From the NCBI GenBank assembly GCA_965657665.1, contig CBFHPF010000086.1, positions 1 through 6,099 of the forward strand: DNA of 6,099 nucleotides. Reading direction: 5' to 3'. This DNA comes from UBA8337 sp965657665 (GTDB lineage: Bacteria; Pseudomonadota; Alphaproteobacteria; RS24). Numbering within the stretch: the stretch's first letter is position 1; every line of letters begins with the position of its first letter. Positions 1 to 4,389 of the stretch are shown here, piece after piece. Below the pieces are notes generated by a model. The model was not told the origin of the DNA. It did no database searches and saw nothing but the letters and a program-made list of their open reading frames with translations. A program made the translations under genes and the position numbers.

Positions 1-64
1 TAATGACGAAATCATTGCCCAGCCCATTCATGCGGGTAAAGGCGATGGTGCTTGTCTCACTCAT
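1..64 (-). CDS. dapF: Diaminopimelate epimerase DapF, N-terminal fragment (21 codons, runs off the left edge)
   Basis: DapF interconverts LL- and meso-diaminopimelate in the cytoplasm, feeding lysine and peptidoglycan synthesis. Read on the minus strand from the ATG at 64-62, the sequence gives MSETSTIAFTRMNGLGNDFV and continues off the window. The block F-x-R-M-N-G-L-G-N-D-F matches the family's N-terminal signature (F-x-K-M-H-G-L-G-N-D-F). The Asn of GNDF, residue 17 here, corresponds to the substrate-contacting Asn11 of the Haemophilus enzyme. The two catalytic cysteines lie outside the window, so completeness cannot be judged. The gene is divergent from ffh across a 255-bp spacer. No strong Shine-Dalgarno is seen: the bases just upstream are GGCACA, preceded by a palindrome. 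The identification rests on a short but highly characteristic motif. Confidence 0.9.
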   Translation of the reverse strand, partial: MSETSTIAFTRMNGLGNDFVI

Positions 65-67
65 TGT

Positions 68-79
68 GCCTATATAGGC
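68..79. repeat. Perfect 12-bp palindrome abutting the dapF start
   Basis: GCCTATATAGGC is its own reverse complement and lies 3 bp upstream of the dapF ATG on the minus strand, where a ribosome binding site would be expected. Its core TATATA sits about 7 bp from the ATG, so it could be a -10 element giving a leaderless or nearly leaderless message. It could equally be an operator half-site pair or chance. No good -35 hexamer lies 16-18 bp further upstream on that strand. The palindrome is seen directly; any function is inference. Confidence 0.45.
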
Positions 80-119
80 GTTTGGCCCGATAAACACCAG
101 ATATCAAAGCGCGCACTCT

Positions 120-179
120 CTCTTGTGGCCTCTCTTATCACTGCTCTTATCACTTGTGTTGCTGCTTGACTTATCGCCC
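120..179. repeat. Degenerate 12-bp periodic repeat in the dapF-ffh intergenic region
   Basis: Written in 12-bp rows from base 120 the sequence reads CTCTTGTGGCCT, CTCTTATCACTG, CTCTTATCACTT, GTGTTGCTGCTT, GACTTATCGCCC. Rows two and three share an exact 11-bp repeat (132-142 and 144-154). The hexamer CTTATC recurs in register at 134, 146 and 170. The last row overlaps the candidate -35 element of ffh. It may be a decayed tandem repeat or a cluster of regulator sites on one face of the helix. No known regulator is recognised. Confidence 0.5.
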
Positions 180-194
180 TTGTCGCCTTAATTT
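166..194 (+). promoter_or_regulatory. Candidate sigma70-type promoter for ffh and downstream genes
   Basis: TTGACT (166-171) matches the -35 consensus at five of six positions. It is followed by a 17-bp spacer and TAATTT (189-194), a weaker -10 that keeps the important first, second and last bases of TATAAT. Transcription would start near base 201, leaving a leader of roughly 120 nt before ffh. The location fits the first gene of a plus-strand operon facing a divergent gene. This is a motif match by eye only. Confidence 0.4.
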
Positions 195-261
195 GCCGCC
201 ACTTCTGAAATGAAGCGAGATTTGAATTGGTGTCAGGGCCCGTTATGAGGCGCGACATCGC

Positions 262-290
262 CACCCGCCAGCAAGATTTGCCCGCGGGTG
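262..290 (+). promoter_or_regulatory. Possible stem-loop in the ffh 5' leader
   Basis: CACCCG (262-267) pairs with CGGGTG (285-290). Inside, after a symmetric 3x3 internal loop, GCAA (271-274) pairs with TTGC (278-281) around a GAT triloop. The foot of the stem is 29 nt from the ffh ATG. No U-run follows, so it is not a terminator. It may modulate translation or mRNA stability, or be fortuitous. Confidence 0.35.
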
Positions 291-319
291 CAATTTTGGT
301 TGAGAGCGAATAGGGCGTC

Positions 320-1831
320 ATGTTTGACACGCTGAGCGATAATTTAGGGTCGATTTTTGACCGCTTGCGCGGCCGCGGTGCGTTGTCTGAAAAAGACGTC
401 GACGCAGCGCTGGGCGAAATTCGCACTGCCTTGCTTGAGGCCGATGTCGCCTTGCCGGTGGCGCGGTCTTTCCTCGATAAAGTGCGCCCATTGGCTGTTG
501 GCGCCGATGTTTTGAAATCGGTGACCCCCGGCCAGCAAGTTGTCAAAATCGTCAATGATGCGCTGATTGAAATGCTGGGCGAGGCCGCTCCGCTTTCTTT
601 CGATGCTGTGCCGCCTGTGGTCATTATGATGGTCGGTCTGCAAGGCTCGGGTAAAACCACCTCGACCGCCAAGCTGGCAAAATTTATCAGCACGCAAAAT
701 AAGCGCAAAGTGCTGATGGCGTCGTTGGATACGCAACGCCCCGCCGCCATGCAGCAATTGGCCGTGCTGGGCACACAAACTGAAATTGACACGCTGCCGA
801 TAGTCGACGGGCAAAGCCCGGTGGATATCGCCAAGCGCGCCGTGCAAGCGGGCAAGCTGGGTGGCTTTGATGTCGTCATGCTTGATACGGCAGGGCGTAC
901 CAATGCCGATGAGGCGTTAATGGCTGAAATGGCGGCGATTGAAAAAGCCGCTGCGCCGAAAGAAACTTTGCTGGTCGCCGATGCGCTGACAGGTCAAGAA
1001 GCGGTAACCATTGCTGGTCAATTTGCCTCAAGGGTTGGCTTGAGCGGTATCGTGCTGACCCGCGCTGATGGCGATGGTCGCGGTGGTGCGGCTCTCTCAA
1101 TGCGCCATGTCACCGGTGTACCGATTAAATTCCTGGGTGTCGGTGAAGCGCTCGACAAGCTGGAAATATTTGACCCGCAACGCCTCGCCAATCGTATTCT
1201 CGGCATGGGCGATGTAGTCGGTTTGGTGGAGAAAGCTGCCGAGACCATGGATGCGGAAAAGGCTGAAAAAATTGCCGCCCGCATGAAAAAAGGCCAGTTC
1301 ACGCTGGATGATATGGCCGAGCAATTAAAGCAAATGCAAGCCATGGGTGGCATGAGCGGTGTGTTGGGCATGATGCCGGGTATGGGCAAAATGAAAAAAC
1401 AAATCGCTGCTATGGGCATGGATGAGCGCGAATTATTGCGCCAAGCGGCGATTGTTTCTTCTATGACGCTGGCCGAGCGCGACAATCCGAAAGTCATGAA
1501 TGCCTCTCGCAAGCGGCGCGTGGCGGCAGGGTCGGGCACCAGCGTGCAAGAGGTGAATAAGGTGCTGAAAATGCATCGCCAAATGGCCGATATGATGAAA
1601 AAACTCGGCAAGGGCGGCATGAAGGGCCTGGCCGGTATGTTGGGCGGCGCCTTAGGTGGTGGCATGCCCGGTGGTATGGGTGGTGGAATGCCAAGTGGTA
1701 TGGGTGGTGGAATGCCAAACATGCCTGACCCAACGCAATTATCCAATTTGAGCAAACCGGGTGGCGCACCGTCCCCCGATTTTTTGAAAGGCCTCGGCCT
1801 ACCAACTGATGACGGGTCGAAAAAGAAATAG
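320..1831 (+). CDS. ffh: Signal recognition particle GTPase Ffh (SRP54)
   Basis: Ffh binds 4.5S/SRP RNA and hydrophobic signal sequences on nascent chains and delivers ribosomes to the receptor FtsY at the inner membrane. The 503 residues show an N-domain helical bundle (about 1-90). The G domain has the P-loop GLQGSGKTT (106-114), DTQRPAA (137-143), DTAGR (189-193) and the G4-region TRADGDGRGGAALS (247-260). A methionine-rich M domain follows (about 325-432), with the RNA-binding stretch RKRRVAAGSGTSVQEVN (397-413). The G4 Lys of the usual TKxD is Arg, which I recall as common in alphaproteobacterial Ffh. A Gly/Met-rich tail (about 433-467) and a KKK end lengthen it beyond the usual ~450 residues. 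An in-frame TAG at 311-313 makes ATG 320 the first usable ATG, preceded by a weak AGGG. It is first in the plus-strand cluster, 42 bp before rpsP with no terminator between. Confidence 0.98.
   Translation: MFDTLSDNLGSIFDRLRGRGALSEKDVDAALGEIRTALLEADVALPVARSFLDKVRPLAVGADVLKSVTPGQQVVKIVNDALIEMLGEAAPLSFDAVPPVVIMMVGLQGSGKTTSTAKLAKFISTQNKRKVLMASLDTQRPAAMQQLAVLGTQTEIDTLPIVDGQSPVDIAKRAVQAGKLGGFDVVMLDTAGRTNADEALMAEMAAIEKAAAPKETLLVADALTGQEAVTIAGQFASRVGLSGIVLTRADGDGRGGAALSMRHVTGVPIKFLGVGEALDKLEIFDPQRLANRILGMGDVVGLVEKAAETMDAEKAEKIAARMKKGQFTLDDMAEQLKQMQAMGGMSGVLGMMPGMGKMKKQIAAMGMDERELLRQAAIVSSMTLAERDNPKVMNASRKRRVAAGSGTSVQEVNKVLKMHRQMADMMKKLGKGGMKGLAGMLGGALGGGMPGGMGGGMPSGMGGGMPNMPDPTQLSNLSKPGGAPSPDFLKGLGLPTDDGSKKK
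1673..1720 (+). repeat. 24-bp tandem duplication in the ffh tail
   Basis: Two adjacent 24-bp units (1673-1696 and 1697-1720) differ only in their last two bases. They encode GMGGGMPS and GMGGGMPN (residues 452-467). A shorter diverged copy (GGGMPG) precedes them. Near-identity at the DNA level indicates a fairly recent in-frame duplication in the flexible Gly/Met tail of Ffh. Confidence 0.85.
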
Positions 1832-1873
1832 TTAAGACCCGCTTAATTCGCTGTTTGATGAAAGGAAATTAAA

Positions 1874-2413
1874 ATGGCACTGAAAATTCGTATGTCGCGT
1901 GGCGGTTCAAAAAAACGCCCGTTTTACCGTATCGTTGTGGCTGACAGCCGCATGCCGCGTGACGGTCGCTTTATTGAGCGTCTTGGCACGTATAACCCAA
2001 TGTTGCCGAAAGATGGTGGCGAGCGGGTTAAGCTGGACACTGAACGCGCCAAGCATTGGCTGGACCAAGGCGCCAAGCCGTCTGACCGCGTATCTCGTTT
2101 TCTGGACGATGCAGGCCTGTGGAAACGCGAAGCCCGCAATAATCCGGAAAAAGCCAAGCCGGGTCTGAAAGCGCAAGAACGTCTGGAAGCCCAAAAAGAG
2201 GCTGAAGAAGAAGCTAAACGCGCTGCTGAAGAAGCCGCAGCCGCCGAAGCCGAAGCAGCAGCCGCTCCTGCCGAAGAAGCCCCTGCCGAGGAAGCTCCTG
2301 CTGAAGAAGCTCCTGCCGAAGAAGCACCTGCCGAAGAAGCACCTGCTGAAGAGGCTCCTGCTGAGGAAGCTCCTGCCGAAGAGGAAGCTTCTGAGGAAGA
2401 TAAGGCCGAGTAA
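1874..2413 (+). CDS. rpsP: 30S ribosomal protein S16 with a long Ala/Glu/Pro C-terminal tail
   Basis: S16 is a primary-to-secondary binder of 16S rRNA needed for 30S assembly. The S16 core occupies about residues 1-85: the start MALKIRMSRGGSKKRPFYRI, then VVADSRMPRDGRFIERLGTYNP and the LDxERAKHWLDQGAKPSD segment. All are strongly family-typical. A charged helix-prone stretch (about 95-125) follows, then eight copies of APAEE (131-170) and a final acidic segment. At 179 residues it is about twice the ~80-residue E. coli protein. Such extensions are common in alphaproteobacterial S16, but repeat number varies. The start is supported by AAAGGA (1861-1866) seven bases before the ATG. The stop codon directly abuts the rimM start. 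The tail is probably disordered; its role is unknown to me. Confidence 0.98.
   Translation: MALKIRMSRGGSKKRPFYRIVVADSRMPRDGRFIERLGTYNPMLPKDGGERVKLDTERAKHWLDQGAKPSDRVSRFLDDAGLWKREARNNPEKAKPGLKAQERLEAQKEAEEEAKRAAEEAAAAEAEAAAAPAEEAPAEEAPAEEAPAEEAPAEEAPAEEAPAEEAPAEEEASEEDKAE
2264..2383 (+). repeat. Eight tandem 15-bp units encoding APAEE in rpsP
   Basis: Eight consecutive 15-bp units encode APAEE (residues 131-170 of S16). Ala and Glu codons vary between units (GCT/GCC/GCA, GAA/GAG), but the proline codon is CCT in all eight. The synonymous differences show the array is not freshly slipped and point to maintenance at the protein level. It also explains the long low-complexity open frames on the opposite strand here. 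Confidence 0.9.
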
Positions 2414-3028
2414 ATGCGTGCGCGGCCCGATACGGCACGTGACAGCAAAGCGGTGGAAACACGTGAGGGCTTTGTTTGTCTGTGTGTTATCGGGCCGCCG
2501 CATGGCGTGCGCGGGGCGGTGAAGGCCAAATGCTTCACCGATGACCCGCAAGCGCTGACCGCTTATGGCGCGTTGCAAGATGTGGGCGGGCAAGAGTTTA
2601 AAATCACTTCCGTTAAGCCTGATAAAATCGGCGCGCGCATTACGATTAAAGGCGTTAATGACCGCTCAGATGCGCAGGCCTTGCGCGGTATGGCGCTTTA
2701 TGTGGCGCGCGAAAAGCTGCCGCCCCTTGATGATGAAGATGATTTTTATCACGATGACCTTATCGGCCTCGAGGTTGTGTCCGAAAGCGGCGCGTCTTTG
2801 GGCGCGGTAACCGGCGTTTATAATTTCGGCGCCGGTGATTTATTGGAAGTCACCAAAGACAAGAAAAATGCGTTTTATCCGTTCACCAAAGCCGTGGTGC
2901 CGGAGATTAATATCGCGGCAGGGCAATTGGTTTTATTGCCGCCAAAAGAAGATGAAGCGCGGCCTCCTGAACAATTAGCCGAACAAATGGCTGAAAATCA
3001 GCCGCAAAATAAAGCAGATGAAAAATGA
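2414..3028 (+). CDS. rimM: 16S rRNA processing / 30S maturation protein RimM
   Basis: RimM is an assembly factor that binds the maturing 30S head, notably protein S19, and helps 16S rRNA processing. The N-terminal RimM domain is marked by CVIGPPHGVRGAVKAKCFTDDP (residues 24-45). The C-terminal PRC-barrel runs about 112-177, with DDLIGLEVVSESGASLGAV, the YNFGAGDLLEV block and FYPFTKAVVPEIN. The commonly acidic residue after HGVRG is Ala (151-bp region of the gene's 5' third), and the usual LLPF is FYPF; neither looks disabling. At 204 residues it is somewhat long, with about 18 residues before the domain and a polar tail from about 178. The ATG touches the rpsP stop (TAAATG) with only a weak upstream AAGG, suggesting coupled translation. 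A later non-ATG start is possible but not needed. It overlaps trmD by 4 bp. Confidence 0.96.
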   Translation: MRARPDTARDSKAVETREGFVCLCVIGPPHGVRGAVKAKCFTDDPQALTAYGALQDVGGQEFKITSVKPDKIGARITIKGVNDRSDAQALRGMALYVAREKLPPLDDEDDFYHDDLIGLEVVSESGASLGAVTGVYNFGAGDLLEVTKDKKNAFYPFTKAVVPEINIAAGQLVLLPPKEDEARPPEQLAEQMAENQPQNKADEK

Positions 3029-3753
3029 GCTTTGCCGCGCATATCATCACTGCCTATCCGCACATGTTTCCCGGACCTTTGGGCGAGAGCTTGAGCGGGC
3101 GCGCTTTGGACGATGGCTTGTGGCATTTAACGACGCATGATTTGCGCCAGTTCGGTGACGGCAAACATAAAAATATCGACGATACTCCGGCCGGTGGCGG
3201 GCCGGGCATGGTGCTGCGGGCTGATGTGGCCGCTGCCGCTCTTGATAGCGTCACCGCCCAAAAAACCGCTGATAAATTGCCGGTCATTTTGCCAAGCCCA
3301 CGCGGCGTGCCGTTTTCGCAAGCACTGGCAAGCCAATGGGCGCAACAAGACGGGCTGATTTTTCTGTGCAATCGCTTTGAAGGGGTGGATGAGCGTTTTA
3401 TTGAGGCGCGCCAACCGCTTGAAGTATCGCTGGGTGATTATGTGCTGGCCGGTGGCGAGATTGCGGCGATGGTGATGCTGGAGGCAGTTTTGCGTCTGGT
3501 ACCCGGCATTATGGGCAAGTTGGAAAGCGGCGCGGATGAGAGCTTTTCGCCGCAAAATGACGGCTTGCTGGAATATCCGCATTATACCCGCCCGCAAGAG
3601 TGGGAAGGCCGCGCCATTCCTGATGTTGTCACGAGCGGTGACCATGAAAAACTGGCTGCATGGCGGCGCGCGCAATCACAAAGCGTGACGCAAAAACGCC
3701 GTGCTGATTTATGGGCGGCGTATCAAGGCGATACCACGCCCAGAAAAAAGTAA
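3025..3753 (+). CDS. trmD: tRNA (guanine-N1-)-methyltransferase TrmD
   Basis: TrmD transfers a methyl group from S-adenosylmethionine to N1 of G37 in tRNAs that read codons such as CUN, CCN and CGG, preventing +1 frameshifting. It is a SPOUT-class trefoil-knot dimer. Family signatures appear in order: DDTPAGGGPGMV (52-63), LPSPRG (89-94), the SAM-loop region CNRFEGVDERF (115-125), SLGDYVLAGGE (135-145) and DGLLEYPHYTRPQEWEG (179-195). Asp179 is the expected catalytic aspartate of the DGLL motif. A C-terminal tRNA-binding domain carries SGDH and the WRRAQS segment. At 242 residues its length is normal. Its start lies in the ATGA overlap with the rimM stop, so translation is probably coupled. 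After its stop the cluster opens into a 116-bp gap before rplS. I see no defect. Confidence 0.98.
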   Translation: MSFAAHIITAYPHMFPGPLGESLSGRALDDGLWHLTTHDLRQFGDGKHKNIDDTPAGGGPGMVLRADVAAAALDSVTAQKTADKLPVILPSPRGVPFSQALASQWAQQDGLIFLCNRFEGVDERFIEARQPLEVSLGDYVLAGGEIAAMVMLEAVLRLVPGIMGKLESGADESFSPQNDGLLEYPHYTRPQEWEGRAIPDVVTSGDHEKLAAWRRAQSQSVTQKRRADLWAAYQGDTTPRKK

Positions 3754-3869
3754 GAGCATTGCGCAAAAAAGGGTGACAAGCCCCTAAGCGCATGCTAAAT
3801 CGCCCCATCCGGTGGGGAATGCCCACCGCTTTCTGCATGAGTTAAGTGACCCCAAAGGGGGATAAGACA
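3754..3869 (+). promoter_or_regulatory. rplS leader with mutually exclusive hairpins
   Basis: This 116-bp gap interrupts an otherwise tight cluster and is rich in pairing segments. CCCCA (3803-3807) pairs with TGGGG (3813-3817). Alternatively CGGTGGG (3810-3816) pairs perfectly with CCCACCG (3822-3828) around a GAATG loop. The two cannot coexist. CATGC (3791-3795) can pair with GCATG (3835-3839) to enclose both. Further down, CCCC (3850-3853) faces GGGG (3857-3860), which lies in the rplS ribosome binding site. The 7-bp stem is followed only by CTTTCT, a poor U-tract. This looks like a regulatory leader setting L19 output relative to TrmD, but I match it to no known family. Confidence 0.4.
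3854..3861 (+). promoter_or_regulatory. Ribosome binding site that fixes the rplS start
   Basis: The purine run AAAGGGGG ends 8 bases before the ATG at 3870. This favours that codon over the in-frame GTG at 3846, which would place the site inside the coding region. The CCCC just upstream could pair with the G run and hide it. Confidence 0.7.
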
Positions 3870-4319
3870 ATGAATTTGATTGAAGAGCTTGAACGCGAAC
3901 ACATGGCCGAATTGGCAGCGGAAAAATCGGTTCCCGATTTTCAGCCGGGCGATACGGTTAAGGTGAATGTAAAAGTTATCGAGGGCTCACGCGAGCGCTT
4001 GCAGGCTTTTGAAGGTGTGTGCATTGCGCGCGCCGGTGGCGGCTTGAATGAAAATTTCACTGTGCGGAAAATTTCTTATGGTGAGGGTGTCGAGCGTGTA
4101 TTCCCGATTTACTCACCTTTGGTCGGTTCAATTGAGCTGGTCCGTCGTGGCCGTGTGCGCCGCGCCAAGCTGTATTATCTGCGTGGCCTGACCGGTAAGG
4201 CGGCCCGTATTGCTGAAAAGCGCAGCAAAGTCAGCAAAGCCGATGCGAAAGCAAAAGCAACAGACATTAAACCGCAAGCAGCGGCTCAGGAGGAACCCAG
4301 CGTCGAAGCCGACGCCTAA
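3870..4319 (+). CDS. rplS: 50S ribosomal protein L19 with C-terminal extension
   Basis: L19 sits at the 30S-50S interface and contributes to intersubunit bridges. The protein from ATG 3870 begins MNLIEELEREHM, the typical family N-terminus. It continues with FQPGDTVKVNVKVIEG (24-39), FEGVCIARAGGGLNENFTVR (47-66), ISYGEGVERVFPIYSP (68-83) and the L19 signature LVRRGRVRRAKLYYLR (90-105). An upstream in-frame GTG at 3846 would add MTPKGDKT; I reject it because the family N-terminus and a strong purine-rich site both point to 3870. At 149 residues it exceeds the ~115 of E. coli. The extra part is a lysine/alanine-rich then acidic tail (about 118-149), likely disordered. It closes the translation cluster, 70 bp before leuC. 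Confidence 0.97.
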   Translation: MNLIEELEREHMAELAAEKSVPDFQPGDTVKVNVKVIEGSRERLQAFEGVCIARAGGGLNENFTVRKISYGEGVERVFPIYSPLVGSIELVRRGRVRRAKLYYLRGLTGKAARIAEKRSKVSKADAKAKATDIKPQAAAQEEPSVEADA

Positions 4320-4325
4320 ATTCCT

Positions 4326-4364
4326 CCCCGAGCCGCCCGAAACGGGCCGGTGATTATTTCGGGG
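4326..4364 (+). terminator. Nested stem-loop between rplS and leuC (weak terminator or attenuator candidate)
   Basis: An outer stem pairs CCCCGA (4326-4331) with TCGGGG (4359-4364). An inner stem pairs GCCCG (4335-4339) with CGGGC (4343-4347) around an AAA loop, extendable by CC/GG across a bulged C. The inner hairpin is followed by TGATTATTTC, only moderately T-rich, so intrinsic termination would be inefficient at best. Its position at the change from ribosomal to leucine genes suits partial termination or mRNA end protection. Folding is seen by eye; function is inference. Confidence 0.35.
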
Positions 4365-4389
4365 CCCATGGAACGAAAAGGCTGAAGCA

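Noticed and set aside
210..313. Two tiny open frames in the ffh leader (210-248, 12 codons; 245-313, 22 codons, in frame with ffh) joined by an ATGA overlap
   Set aside because: No convincing ribosome binding site and no conserved composition; chance is sufficient. Comparison of relatives or ribosome profiling could revive them.
70..903. 277-codon minus-strand open frame across the intergenic region and the ffh N-terminal half
   Set aside because: It starts inside ffh and runs antisense to it, shows no recognisable domain, and is best explained as a codon-bias shadow. Its apparent 4-residue periodicity at the end merely reflects the 12-bp DNA repeat.
1018..1755. 245-codon minus-strand open frame opposite the ffh 3' half
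   Set aside because: Proline/isoleucine-rich low-complexity translation of the antisense of the Gly/Met-coding region; no independent signals.
1832..1873. Possible terminator or promoter between ffh and rpsP
   Set aside because: The 42-bp gap shows no stem with a T-run and no paired -35/-10 hexamers; only the rpsP ribosome binding site is clear.
1907..2593. Several minus-strand open frames opposite rpsP with Ser/Ala/Gly or Phe/Arg repeats
   Set aside because: These are antisense readings of the APAEE-encoding repeat; stop codons are absent because the repeat is regular.
3792..3845. 17-codon open frame in the rplS leader, a possible leader peptide
   Set aside because: No ribosome binding site and no run of regulatory codons; it lies within the pairing segments, which explain the sequence better.
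3846..3869. In-frame GTG at 3846 as the rplS start
   Set aside because: The L19 family N-terminus begins at the ATG at 3870, and the purine-rich ribosome binding site lies between the two codons.
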